From Chara braunii (taxonomy: Eukaryota; Streptophyta; Charophyceae; Charales; Characeae): DNA of 27,823 nt. This document shows, piece after piece, positions 1 to 9,945 of the stretch. Under the pieces are notes generated by a model. It did not search any database. It was not told the origin of the DNA and saw only the letters and a list, made by a program, of their open reading frames with translations. Both the position numbers and the translations under genes were made by a program. The DNA is taken from positions 1,237,323 through 1,265,145 of the forward strand of contig BFEA01000071.1 of the NCBI GenBank assembly GCA_003427395.1. Reading direction: 5' to 3'. The first letter of the stretch is position 1, and every line of letters begins with the position of its first letter.

Positions 1-180
1 TTTGTTGTCCTCTTCTCCCTCTCTGCCTACGGTTTACCGGGCAGTTCTATTTGACGATATATATATATATGATGAGTCGGTGAAACTCCGACGAAACAGT
101 TTGTCACAGCCCCTCGTTTGTTGTCCTCTTCTCTCTCTCTGCCTACGGTTTACCGGGCAGTTCTATTTGTGACGATATAG
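1..180 (+). repeat. Left arm of inverted repeat; two copies of a ~60-bp unit flanking a hammerhead-like core
   Basis: The segment starting at 1 recurs at 117 with few changes (both contain ctgcctacggtttaccggg), so two copies of a roughly 60-bp unit flank the stretch 61-116. A diverged copy of the whole arrangement lies in the opposite orientation at about 655-830. The arrangement resembles terminal repeats of small retroelements that carry ribozymes (retrozymes, Penelope-like elements), but no reverse transcriptase or other coding part is present, so the assignment to a class is inference. Confidence 0.7.
69..106 (+). ncRNA. Hammerhead-ribozyme-like core (candidate)
   Basis: Reading 5' to 3', the conserved UGAUGA (70-75) is followed by a perfect 5-bp stem II (76-80 with 88-92, heptaloop 81-87), then GAAA (93-96), then a 3-bp stem III (96-98 with 102-104, triloop 99-101) and a cleavable UC (104-105). 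All core positions of the hammerhead fold are present except C3, which is A at 69. A short closed stem III is known for type I hammerheads of Penelope-like elements. I could not find a convincing stem I between the sequence after 105 and the AT tract before 70, so activity is doubtful. It may be a decayed copy. Confidence 0.45.
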
Positions 181-654
181 ACTAACTAAGCAGTCGTTGG
201 CTGCTTCGACATCTACCGACTTCGTACCCTTTGGAAATCAATTAAATTATGCCTGAGAGAAAGGTCTGGCCAGAGCGAGCAGACTACAGCGATCCTCAGC
301 ATCGATCAATCCAGCAAATTAGAATTGAAAGTAGACGCAAAGTGAGTGGCTTGCCGCTTTCTTTCTTTCTTTCTTTCTTTCCGTCTCATTAATGAAACAA
401 GTGAGATGCGTTGCGTAAAGTCTCTGAGGATCCCAAACAGCTCGGCGGTCGCTGGCTAACGTGGCGTGCCTTGCACGTGAGAGGCACAGTGGAGGTGGAG
501 TTCAAAGAAGAATGAGAAATTTAATGGTTTCAATCTGCCCTTGTTTTTTCTTTTTGTTTTTATTTTTATTTTTATTTTTGCATGTTATCACTGTGCCCGT
601 TTTTTGCTTTTATTCTTTGTTCCGCAAAGTGCGCTCTTTTAGTTTGTAGTGATG
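181..654. other. Spacer between inverted arms; no gene seen
   Basis: There is no reading frame with recognisable protein features. It holds a short (CTTT)n tract near 357-381 and a T-rich tract at about 540-578. A 62-codon frame at 461-649 is mostly translated T-rich repeat. Confidence 0.6.
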
Positions 655-830
655 TGACAATATATATATTATATCGTCAAACAGAGCTGCCCACTAAACC
701 GTAGGCAGAGAGGGAGACAAGGACAACAAATGAGGGGCTGTAACAGACTGTTTCGGCTGGCGGAGTTTCACCGACTCATCAAGAGACTTGGCTGTAGTGG
801 TAAACCGTAGTCAGAGAGCGACGAGTTCGT
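655..830 (-). repeat. Right arm of inverted repeat, diverged copy of 1-180
   Basis: Read on the minus strand, 782-738 gives TTGATGAG, then the same TCGGTGAAACTCCG, then CGAAACAG and a closed hairpin, matching 69-111. On the minus strand this is followed by the CTGCCTACGGTTTA unit (about 740-675) and preceded by a diverged copy of it (about 788-830). Stem II carries an extra CCAGC-like block here and no longer closes cleanly, so this ribozyme-like copy looks decayed. The minus-strand end at 655-685 is an AT palindrome. Confidence 0.7.
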
Positions 831-1172
831 TTTCGGCAAGGGTGGGGGCGTGGACTGGAGGGTTAACATCATGTCCTGGATGTAGTGGTTTTAATAGACT
901 GGGCTCTTGTTGCCAAGGGCGTCGGCTTGAATCCATGCGTGCACGGAGGTGGTCTGAGGCAAGAAGGCGTATGGATCCATAACTACTATTCTTTCCATTT
1001 GTAAACGCTTGTTCAATATTTCATCGTGGCGTTCTCCCCTGTACTTTTCTCCTCGTGCTCAGAGAGTTCCCAGCGTATTCTGCTGCTCTTACTTCGTGTT
1101 TGGAAGTATCAAAAGACTCAATAGTGTACAAGTCCAGAATGTAACCGGAGCGGAGATGAGGGGATCTTGTCT

Positions 1173-1412
1173 TGATGAGTGGGAAGTGTGGTGGTAGCTC
1201 TAGCAATTTTTTGGGTAGCTGGCTGCCGAAGGAGGGTCAAAGATGGAGGGGGGTCAAGTGCGAGAGCGAGGGGTAAGAGGAGAGGCAAATTGGGAAGGAA
1301 TCATATGTGATTATCATCTCGGTGAGTGCGAAACTTGGTGCTAACTCTAGCAATTTTTTGGGTAGCTGGCTGCCGAAAGAGGGTCAAGTGTGAGAGAGAG
1401 GGGGTAAAGCTG
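1173..1412 (+). repeat. Two-copy diverged direct repeat, period about 147 bp
   Basis: The block with ctagcaattttttgggtagc at about 1201 recurs at about 1344. Similarity starts some 25 bases earlier (about 1173 and 1320) and continues through the purine-rich ggtcaagtg(c/t)gagag part. The second copy lacks about 20 bases of the first. No coding capacity. Confidence 0.75.
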
Positions 1413-1454
1413 GGAAGTTTTTTTTTGTTTCCACCGAGTTTTCGTATCCGAAGG

Positions 1455-2275
1455 TGACAGCTGGGAGCACCCTGCCAGTGTCAACATGCGAATCGTAGTT
1501 TTTTTTTTTTTTTTTTTTTGGTTCATGCACATGTTCAAATACAAGTACATAGTCTCAAATATTCACATGTTCGAATACAAGTATCCGATATGCACATGTT
1601 CGAATACAGGTATCGAATACGAATACAAATATCGAATACGAATACAAATATCGAATATGCACATGTTTGAATACAAGTATCGAATATGCACATGTTCGAA
1701 TACGAGTATCGAATATGCACATGTTTGAATACGAGTATCGAATATGCACATGTTTGAATACGAGTATCGAATATGCACATGTTTGAATACAAGTATCGAA
1801 TATGCACATGTTCGAATACAAGTACATAGTCTCTCACCGCAAGCGGTGAACTCCCCGTTCAACTGCATCTCGGAGACACGGTCGGAGATCTTCCATGGAC
1901 TGGCCAAACCTTATCGAGGTTGTTTCGGACATATCCTTCCTAGTATACTCCTATGAATCATGCGTGGTAATCCTGGTAATATGACTCCGGGAGGGACACT
2001 GACGATCAACTGGTTCTCAAAATTGAGTCAGCAATTACCAGCTGATAAATTTGAGCCACAAGCGCCGTATAGTCAGTAGACCACTACCAATGCTTGCCTG
2101 TCTCAATGACAGACTTGGCTTGGCATGCAATTGACATCTGGCAGCGCCCTGCCGGTGTTAACATGCCAATGGTAGACTTTGTTTTGTGTTTTTTGGGGGG
2201 AAATCATCTGGCACCACCACCGATGCTTGCCTCCATGCCAATGACAGACTTAGCTTGGCAGGCAAGCGAATAATG
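1455..2275. repeat. Diverged copies of a short interspersed repeat
   Basis: Block 1 (gccctgcc(a/g)gtgt(c/t)aacatg) occurs at about 1470 and 2147. Block 2 (gatgcttgcct, then caatgacagactt(g/a)gcttggca) occurs at about 2090 and 2223. Copies differ at several positions and lie in the same orientation. They look like relics of one dispersed repeat family. The minisatellite lies inside this interval. Confidence 0.55.
1541..1833 (+). repeat. 29-bp minisatellite with internal dyad
   Basis: The unit is 29 bp, containing atgcacatgtt(c/t)gaatac followed by (a/g)agtatcgaat. It repeats head to tail, most regularly from about 1656 to 1815, with a shorter 18-bp variant at about 1615-1660. Within the unit, CGAATAC and GTATCG form an imperfect dyad. 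The array is bounded on both sides by the same motif, acaagtacatagtctc, at about 1541 and 1818. Because 29 is not a multiple of three, all frames stay open and give long but meaningless ORFs. Confidence 0.9.
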
Positions 2276-3199
2276 CATAATCAGAGTGACGATCCAATTT
2301 GACAGGGAAAGGAGGATATGGAAAACCCATCAGCCTTGTCCGAGCAAGGGGAGAGAGATTGGGCGTGCTTCTCTGTTGGTACTGATTGGTCTGTGGCAGC
2401 CACAAAACCACCAACGCACCGGATCTCCCCCATGAGATGAGGCCAGAATGGATACTGATGATCAATTTCTCGCTGACCAGTTGGGCAAATTGTTGACTTG
2501 TAGCTAGAAAGGCTGGCCGGTTCTGTAAGGTAGGATTGATCAGTAGTAGTGGTGGTTCAGGCTTTGCGTGCCGGGTGACGTGAACGACGCCAAACTCATG
2601 CAGTAGCGTATTGACTGAAATTGATTGTTATGGCGGTAAGATGCATTCACAACAGTCTTGGACAGCGTGCAGTTGCTGTGTTTTCCAACAAGCTGGTTAC
2701 ACCCCCTCATGGCCCCCCCTCTTCCCCCCGCCCTCCCTTCCGGCACACACACGGGCACGCACACACACACCCTTCCCCCGCCGCCCCTTCGTTGAAGTGC
2801 CTTGTAGTTCCAATGTCCCAATGCTTCGTGGGCGAGCTGCTTCAGGCCTCGGTTACCTTATAAAGCCTTGCAGCCTTTCACAGAATGCATCTATTTAATA
2901 CCGTGCTAAGCTCATCATGGGTGTAAGATATATTGCTGGACCATCTCTCTTAGGCCTCTCTTTGTTGCCCAGCGCTAAGTGACCACATTGATTGCTGGTG
3001 CTTCTCCACTCAGAATGGTCATCATTCTATTCCAGTTGCCTGAGAATGGCTGTGTCTGCAGTGACAGTTCAAACATCCTTTCAAAGATTGACAATTTATA
3101 TTGATATATATGACAGAGGATGCCTCTGAAACATGGTCTCCAGATGTGCACCACATGTAATTGGATCGCTGGATTTGCATTCTGTGTGCAGTCTGCGAG
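1834..3199. other. Upstream region of the trihelix gene; no gene seen
   Basis: I see no coding exon that I can support. A C-rich segment at about 2700-2790 contains a short (CA)n run. An AT-rich TATA-like stretch (tatattgatatatatgaca) lies at about 3094-3113, roughly 90 bases before the first ATG of the long frame. A pyrimidine-poor but plausible splice acceptor (tgtgcag) ends at 3190, ten bases before that ATG, so the visible frame could also be the last exon of a longer gene. Confidence 0.4.
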
Positions 3200-4882
3200 A
3201 TGAAAGTCGATGCGGATCATCATGTGAGAGGTGCAACAGATGGGAATATCAAGCTAGAAGAATTTCCCTCGTCAATTCTCCGACTCGCTGTGCTTGATGG
3301 CAACGAATGCACAAACCAATGGGTGTGTGAAGAGACTGCTGCCAAGGCATTGTATAGCGATGAAGAGGAGGACTGGAGCCTGCATGAGAGTAAAGGTGGT
3401 GTGTGCAATGCGGAACTCGGTGGGTCTCCAGAGGCTGCCTGTGTCTTAAACAGTGTCAGGAGGAGGGAGGTGCAGGGGAATGCTGGAGCCGCCAAGGAAG
3501 CAGTTTTATCTGGCAGCAGAAATGATTGTGGCCGATACAACGACAAAATAGATTGTGCCACTACTTCCGCTGTAGAGGATCAAGTTGATCACGGGGAGGA
3601 TGCAGTGAAGGAGAAGCCGGGCTTAGAGCGGCAAACACTGATCCTTGAAATGATAATGAACAACCCAGGGACGAGGGGGAGAAGACTGCGTAGGAGGAAC
3701 ACTTGTTGTGATTCTGACTGTGTAAGAGATTTTGACCTCCCGTGTAACGACACTATCCAATGCACAAAGCCAGGGAGTGAAAAACTATTTGACACCGATC
3801 ATCAGGAGCTCGATGCCACTCTTATCTTCTCGAAGAGTTGCCCTGAGGCGAGCCCTGAAGCCAACCCACGAGAAGCGGGCCAGTGTGTTACCCCTATATC
3901 GTGGACCTCCTTGGATAAAGCTTCTCTTGGGCCTGTGAGGCGACGCCATGGTCTGAGCCGGGATGTGTTGCGCTCAACTAACTGGGGCTTGTGGGAAACC
4001 CTGGCTCTCGTTCGTGCAAAGCAGGAGGAGGCAAATGAGCGTGCCAACCAGCATGGAGGGCTGGTGCGGCCAGCGCGGGAGAGATGGGCACTCATCGTGA
4101 TGAAGTTGAAATCCTGGGGCATTCACAGGGATGTGTCAAATTGCGCTCGTCGATGGGAGAATTTATCCCGCTGCTTCAGAAAAATTTATCGCCATGAAGT
4201 GTACCGACTGAACTGTTCCTCAGAGAGACCTTCGTTCTGGAGGATGTCATTTAGCGAGAGGAAGGAGTTGAACATGCCCTTCCAAATGGAACCAAGGGTG
4301 TACAAGGCGATGGAGGAGTTTTTCACATCCGTCGACGAATGTGGTCTAAAGGCAGAAACGACTCTTGCCCTCTGTGCTGGCGAGGGCTCTCCTGGTGACA
4401 CCACGGACGATTTTGTGAAAGGTGAAACGGAGGATTGTGGGCGTATCAAGGTAGAGGTAGCCCCCATGGACCTTATCCCTTCCGTTCCCGCAGCTGTGGA
4501 AGGTCAGGGATGTTGTAGTTCCAGTCCGAATGCTGGTGATGAGGGGGATGGGCCCAACAGTGGGACCCGTCCTGCAGTTGATGCGGGCAGCAATTGCCCA
4601 TCGTCAATCGCAACCGCAATCAGCGATCTCACGAAAGCGGTGCTGGGCGGAGGAGAGGCATTCACAAGTGCCTATGCCATGGCGGCACAAAGGGAAACTG
4701 ATCTCGTCGCTGATTCTCAGGACGTGGTGCTTGAGCAAATGCAGGTTGTTCGTGAGGCTGACTCTTTGGTAGATGCTGGGCACCAGATGCTGCTGTCTAC
4801 GCTTCGTGGGATCAACACCACACTGGATTCCATTCTCTCGAACATGGCGAGGACGGATCCACAAGGCGCCTTGTGTAGTTAA
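3200..4882 (+). CDS. Trihelix / Myb-SANT-like DNA-binding protein
   Basis: The frame is open from 3161; the first ATG is at 3200, giving 560 residues. The middle of the protein (about residues 258-375) has the tryptophan spacing and helical pattern of a trihelix domain: WGLW (262-265), W296 in an RERW helix, W306, then a Cys-Ala-Arg-Arg-Trp-Glu-Asn-Leu recognition-helix motif (315-322) followed by a basic/aromatic helix. The N-terminal 250 residues are acidic and low in structure with a basic RGRRLRRR patch. The C-terminal 80 residues look helical and could dimerise. Trihelix proteins are plant nuclear transcription factors, and a nuclear regulatory role is inferred. No target or partner can be read from the sequence. 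The frame has no internal stops or introns. A start in an upstream exon is possible because a splice acceptor-like site ends at 3190. Confidence 0.72.
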   Translation: MKVDADHHVRGATDGNIKLEEFPSSILRLAVLDGNECTNQWVCEETAAKALYSDEEEDWSLHESKGGVCNAELGGSPEAACVLNSVRRREVQGNAGAAKEAVLSGSRNDCGRYNDKIDCATTSAVEDQVDHGEDAVKEKPGLERQTLILEMIMNNPGTRGRRLRRRNTCCDSDCVRDFDLPCNDTIQCTKPGSEKLFDTDHQELDATLIFSKSCPEASPEANPREAGQCVTPISWTSLDKASLGPVRRRHGLSRDVLRSTNWGLWETLALVRAKQEEANERANQHGGLVRPARERWALIVMKLKSWGIHRDVSNCARRWENLSRCFRKIYRHEVYRLNCSSERPSFWRMSFSERKELNMPFQMEPRVYKAMEEFFTSVDECGLKAETTLALCAGEGSPGDTTDDFVKGETEDCGRIKVEVAPMDLIPSVPAAVEGQGCCSSSPNAGDEGDGPNSGTRPAVDAGSNCPSSIATAISDLTKAVLGGGEAFTSAYAMAAQRETDLVADSQDVVLEQMQVVREADSLVDAGHQMLLSTLRGINTTLDSILSNMARTDPQGALCS

Positions 4883-6990
4883 TGAGGTCATCCCTCTTAC
4901 TGTATTTGCAAGAACCCTCTCCATCACATTTCTGTACATTGTACATTTTGCGTAGTCTGAAGTACTTGCTTGTTTTTGCAGTTCATTGACACCTGCATGA
5001 AGACGTTGCCCGTTGGGGTGCAAACCTTTCCTGTTACATGCTCTTCTCTGTAACCGCATTTTTAGTTATTTTTTTTTGCGTTTTCTTGCTTTCAGCAACT
5101 TTTAGTAGTTCAGCTCTTTTCCCCCCACTTTGGGCCCATTCTTTGTTCCTCAGGGATCAGGGCGAGGGACAATTACCCGCTTGGAATTTCTGTGGGGCGA
5201 GCGAGGAGTGCGTGGGCATCATTATATGTTCCAGCCAGTCTACTTTGACTGTGATTGTCTGTCCGCTTTCCTTCCACGGAATTTTATGCACGGATGAAGC
5301 TATGATCTCGTGCAGCTGTTGTCCATAGGGGATGCTGACGATGGTGTCATCTAGTGAGCCCTTTAGGCAGCTGCCAAGCTGCTGGGTCATCTGTAGCTTG
5401 CTTGTGCAGCATGCTGCTTGTTTTTTTTTTTTTTTTTCTTCCCTGAAGCTCTCGCCTGAGAGCTCTGCTCTTTCATATCATAACGTTTTCGCCATCGCAG
5501 AAAGCTTCATACGGGATCTTTGCCCTCTCTGGGTGGGTATAGCGCATTCAGCATCTGGAGCTATTTACTATCGATGCTGCAAACAACTAACCGGGAAGTG
5601 GAGTACACATCATACTTTGACACATGAGCTTTTTTTGTGCGATGTGAAGCACTTCCAAACAAGTTAGCACTGTTTCTGTTCATGTAGGTGACATATGGAT
5701 TGTTGCAGACAATGCCTGCTGGGTGTGAGACCCACGCACACCACTAGAGGAGTCATCAGTACTACTACATACACTACAGGAAGGGATATGCGAATCGCTA
5801 GTTGCAGCTTCTTGACTTCCCGGCTTCAGCTCAGATGCTAGGATCTCTGGAGGCTGTGAGTGGTATGGTGCTTGGAATCATCTTTATTGGGTTTCATATT
5901 GTCCATTGGGTTGAGGAGGAACTGCCTCTGGAATCCTCTCGATTCTTCAGGGCACTGTAAAGTTGGAGTTCGTTTGTGACAATTCGTCAGAAGTGCAGAA
6001 GGAAACAGGTTTCTTTGTGCAAACGGATGTGAAAGCAATCCTGAGCTATCGGGCATTTGTTCCTATGCAAGCGGAGGGTGACACCATGAGTATGTTGGGC
6101 TGCAGGTTCTTCGCTGCTGTCTTTTCCCAACCCTTGGGCGACGATAGTGGTCACGTGACTTATCGTGTGTCGATAGCTTTAGTGCTATTATGGGTTATGG
6201 GATGCATGTTTGCATCTAGTGTTCTGCCACTGGTAGTTCATTTATACATAGGTTACTGCACCTGCAAAGGTTTTCTAGTGTTACTGCACCTGCAAAGGTT
6301 TTTCTAGTGTTAATGAAAAGTTTTGGTGTTCTTTTAGCGGCGCGAGAGTTAGAAGTGCAATGTCACTGGCACTTCATCGTTGGTTGGCCATGAGGTGAGC
6401 CCTAACAATGTGTATATTTTGCTTCTCTATTTTTCCAGCTTGTACTTGGGGCTCTCTGGTTTCTTTACAGCACTTTTTCGACTTCAAGCCCTCCTGATCT
6501 TTTTTCTCTTTACTGCCTTTGTTGCACGCACCTACTTCACAATGCCTTTTGCCTTCCCATGTTCGACGCTACCTTTCCGCTGTACTGTTCAAACCCCATT
6601 GACTCGAACCATGAACCGAAATATCGCCGGAGTCTCACTCTTCTAGACGTTGATTTTAAGAGAATTGGAAAGTACAACGAAAGTATATGAGAACTTGCTG
6701 CATGGATAGGTGTAGCTTTGCAGTGAGAGATCCTCACTGTTCGTTTGCTGTGTGCAGATGCCACCCGTAGAACATTCTGTCGTTGTTCTTTTTTGTTTTA
6801 AACCACGGGTACTTCCGGAAGTCGCGGCTTGTATAAGGCCAGCCAGCCATTGCTTCAGTGCCACGCCGTTTCCGCTTGAATGAATTTATACCAGCGCCTC
6901 AGGCCCGTTCATACCAGCACGCCGTGCCTCGTATACGCGGCCCGGAACTTTCAGAAGTACTGTTGGTTTAAGGGAATAGCCCCTAAAATC
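4883..6990. other. Downstream region; no convincing gene
   Basis: This probably includes the 3' UTR of the trihelix gene. It holds T tracts (about 5420-5437) and one 114-codon plus-strand frame at 5963-6307 whose middle is hydrophobic; its first ATG is at about 6068. That frame has no recognisable family, and the tandem duplication at 6252-6308 lies at its end, so I do not call it a gene. Confidence 0.5.
6252..6308 (+). repeat. 28-29-bp tandem duplication
   Basis: The segment gttactgcacctgcaaagg plus ttttctagt occurs twice in direct succession. The second copy has one extra T. It looks like a recent slippage or duplication event. Confidence 0.9.
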
Positions 6991-8640
6991 ACTCTTTGTT
7001 TTTNTTTCCTTTTTTTTTTTTTTTTTTTTTTTTTGTTATTAAATTCAAAATAAATTGATCATCAGCACTCCAGTTCATGACCTGTGTACTACATGCTACA
7101 TGTGTGTGCCAGTCAGCAACATGCGCTGGTTGCTGTAGATGGGCATCTGTTGACTTGGAGGCAAAACTGACTACGGCCAGGCCCTACCGGTTTTTGTTCA
7201 TGCTAACAACACAAGACCATGACTGTGATTACAACGAGGCTCATGCGTTCCAAGCACGCACATAGCACCATGGGGCCTGAGCCGCCTGACCCCGAGTCAA
7301 CAGCCAACTTCCCGATGTCGATGGTATGGGTCGATAAGACGACAACACCGCGCTGTGGCCTCCTCCTTGAAAAGCTCGCAATTACATCATTGTTGCCTGG
7401 TGGGCAACGCCGTGAGCAATCTACAATGTACATGCATACCTGGGTTCGACAGACGTCCCAAGTACATTTACCGCGACCTAGGCTGTACCATCCTAGGCAG
7501 CCCTTAGGTACATCCCAGGTATACCATAGGTATACATTTTTTTTTTACCTCCTGGAGCCATTCCTAACGTTCCTTCATACCTCATGATCTTGTTCTAGTA
7601 GCTGCTTTTGCCTTCATCGACAGAAAACTGTGTCAGCAGCATCAGCCTTTTGGTAAATTGTCCGGCCGGTCAGGTTCATCCGACTCACAAATACCTCCTG
7701 CTGGTGTGATTGCCCTCGTTGACTGTCTCATGCTTCTGATCTTCTGCGGCATGCTGCATGCCATTATCATGCTGCTGCTGCTGCTGTTCCATCTCTTCCA
7801 CCTTCCCAGCTGCTCCCAGTTCACACCCAGTTAGACCTCCTCGTCCTCCTCCTTGTTGGTGTCTTAACCTCTCCTGTGCTTCTCCTCTGGTTTCTGTCTT
7901 GCTTCGGTTTCTGCTTGTGGTTCTCCTCCAGCTCCTTCTTGGCTGGATCCTCCTGTCTGGCTGTTGCTTTCCTCGTCCGCCTCTACCAGTTGCTCGCGCA
8001 CACCTCGGCAGACATGGAATTTACATCTCAGGATGGCTGGTGCAACCTTCTTTTTTCTTTTCCACTCCATCATTTTGTTTTTGGGTCTTACCCCTTGTGA
8101 GCCCCCCTCCCACCCTCCTCTCTTCAATTCTCCCAGTCCTACCTCAAACTCTCTCCCAGTCCTACCTTAGTGTCTACCACTCAGGACCATCACCCCTCTG
8201 GCTGGCCCAACCTCGCAGCAATCAAATAGTGAATATTACATTGGAGAAGGAAGGGGGTATCCACTGGTCGATCATGGAGGCTGATGGGGTTGGCCTCTGG
8301 TCAATTTTGGGATCGTGACTTGGCAGACCATATGGAATAGAAATCAAGCCCTATGGGGCTTCTGCGCCCCTTTCCCTCCCTCTTCCCTTCGTCTCCCCAC
8401 GTTTCGACAAACTTTTGCGTCAAACCACCAGCACCTCGCCCAGGCGAACGTAAGAGTCAAAATTTGGACAGTCCTGGTTCTTCGATGAACGGTACTACGT
8501 GCAATCTCGAAACGGAAAAGTGTGCCGCTGGAGGTCCATATTTTTTTTGCCGCGCAGTGCAAATCCAGGTACTGGTCGGCATCACATTTTGACACCTAAG
8601 GAAGGTACTGCCCAACTGTGAAGTACATCAGCAGATGTTA
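6991..8640. other. Low-complexity interval; no gene supported
   Basis: A long T tract with an N at 7006 opens this interval. From about 7640 to 8170 the plus strand is CT-rich with a (CTG)n run near 7770-7785. Its minus-strand frames are rich in Gln, Glu and Ser but interrupted by stops. At 7434-7535 there are several CCTAGG/GGTATACC dyads and an inverted pair catacctggg / cccaggtata. Nothing in the interval matches a family I know. Confidence 0.5.
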
Positions 8641-8696
8641 TAATCATACGTAAACGAGTTTTGGCTGGTACAACCACTCGATTATCTACTTCTAAT

Positions 8697-8750
8697 AGCA
8701 TTCCCTTGGTAAGGGAAAGGCGTCCGGTTCAAGTCCGGTCGTAGGCTCCG
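8697..8750 (+). pseudogene. trnT(GGU): Mitochondrial tRNA-Thr(GGU), 3' two thirds
   Basis: A perfect 5-bp anticodon stem (8701-8705 with 8713-8717) encloses the loop ttggtaa with anticodon GGT at 8708-8710. It is followed by a T arm with a GGTTCAAGTCC signature at about 8726-8736 and a 3' acceptor strand. The 5' acceptor strand and D arm are not recognisable in the normal place: upstream sequence would give a D region tens of bases too long. It is therefore a 5'-damaged copy. The identity as Thr follows from the anticodon. Confidence 0.65.
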
Positions 8751-8859
8751 TCTTAAATTAAAAAAGATATATATATATATATCATATAGGTCAGGCGGGT
8801 CACACTACCGAAGCCTGTCAGTTGCATTAATTTAATTAACAAAAAACAAAACCACACAT

Positions 8860-8979
8860 ATGCCTACAATGAATCAATTAATTCGTCATGGTAGAGAATC
8901 AAAACGACGTACACAACGTACTCGAGCCTCAAAAGAATCTAGTCTTATTATATGGTCAATATCAGTATACTTTGGTTAA
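8860..8979 (+). pseudogene. rps12: Mitochondrial rps12, 5' fragment
   Basis: The ATG at 8860 opens a 39-codon frame whose first 24 or so residues match the N-terminus of mitochondrial ribosomal protein S12 ([12 protein letters not shown] followed by the basic RRT-RTRAS stretch). After that the sequence leaves the family (normally a CPQK-G motif follows) and stops at 8977. S12 is normally about 125 residues, so only a fifth remains. It is not functional here. Confidence 0.8.
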
Positions 8980-9110
8980 TCACATGGATATAAAAAAAGT
9001 ACTACTTTAGAAAAAGTCTCTTTATCTCAGCAATTTTTTGTTTATATGTTGTACCCAACTCACTCTTTATGTGGTTGTTTGAATCAATTAACTTAGATTC
9101 ATTGACTTCA

Positions 9111-9233
<123 letters not shown>

Positions 9234-9253
9234 TCATAAATCCAATACCATTG

Positions 9254-9400
9254 ATGTTCAATCACTTTGATAGTGGTGTACCAGCAGTTAAACAATGGTT
9301 TTTTCCTTTCAGCTTTGTCACTTTTACTTTTTTGTTATTTTGTAATCTTATTGGCATGATTCCTTATAATGAAGCCAATGTGCCAATCTTTCTCTATTAG
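9254..9400 (+). pseudogene. atp6: Mitochondrial atp6 internal fragment
   Basis: The segment 9287-9367 encodes a membrane helix ending FTFLLFCNLIGMIPY, the diagnostic motif of ATP synthase F0 subunit a. Before and after this stretch the reading frame does not follow the family, and a stop falls at 9398. Only about 30 of some 250 residues are recognisable. Similarity upstream (8980-9250) and downstream (9401-9525) is not evident to me. Confidence 0.75.
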
Positions 9401-9529
9401 CTTTCACATTCGTTTACACTTTTTTTTACGACAAAGAGAATCTCAAGATATTCAATGTAACTAGACAAGCTGCAAAAAAAAAGAACATAATAGTTCCGGA
9501 AGTGTACACTTTTGATAAATCTAAACTGT

Positions 9530-9945
9530 GCCCTAAATCCCACAATAAATGTTGATTTCCGTCCCCCACAGAGTTCAAACACGGCGCGCGTTTCACTTAC
9601 TTCTTGAAATGAAAAACATTGGACAAAATATACAGGGCTATCACCTTCTCTGGCAAGACTTTCCTATCTTTTCTAATTTGCTTGGATGATGGTATTTAGA
9701 GCCTAATCCGCGTTCGCTCGTCACTACTAACGGAGTCTCGGTTGATGTGCTTTCCCTTAGCTACTTAGATGTTTCAGTTCGCTAAGTCAACTTCGTTGCG
9801 GTTTCCCGATAAGAAATCCATGGATGAAAGAGAGCTTCTCCCCATGGCGTTTCGCCTTTCATTGCGTCCTTTCTTTCTCAATGCCAAGGCATCCACCCGA
9901 TGCATTATTTTGGATATAGCAGGGCCCTTCGCTACTTCTCACTTT
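9530..9945 (-). pseudogene. rnl: Mitochondrial large-subunit rRNA (rnl), 5' domain fragment
   Basis: On the minus strand the sequence follows LSU rRNA domain I in order: GGTGGATGCCTTGGCATT near the 5' end (about 9910-9890), GAACTGAAACATCTAAGTAG (about 9785-9760), a GACGAGCGAACGCGGATTAG-type segment (about 9725-9700), the GGTGATAGCCCTGTA segment (about 9650-9630) and a TTTGAACTCTGTGGGGG segment (about 9585-9565). This corresponds to roughly the first 350-400 positions of bacterial 23S. The remainder is missing. Its neighbours make it mitochondrial rather than plastid. Both ends are approximate. Confidence 0.85.

Noticed and set aside
69-106. Type III hammerhead fold with an open stem III formed by TGTGAC and GTCACA
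   Set aside because: The pairing would leave several unpaired bases between GAAA and the stem, which does not fit the fold.
1541-1833. CRISPR-like array
   Set aside because: Units are contiguous without unique spacers and the DNA is eukaryotic, so it is a minisatellite.
1535-1907. Long frames (up to 114 codons) with repeated HVHIRYLYSNMCIFDT-like peptides
   Set aside because: They are translations of the 29-bp minisatellite; all three frames stay open because the unit lacks stops.
5963-6307. 114-codon frame with hydrophobic segments
   Set aside because: It has no family, lacks a proper ATG at its start, and ends in a tandem duplication; there is not enough support for a gene.
7642-8318. 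186-codon plus-strand frame rich in Cys/Ser/Leu and minus-strand Gln/Glu-rich frames
   Set aside because: Composition follows the CT-rich DNA, frames on the minus strand are broken by stops, and no family is recognisable.
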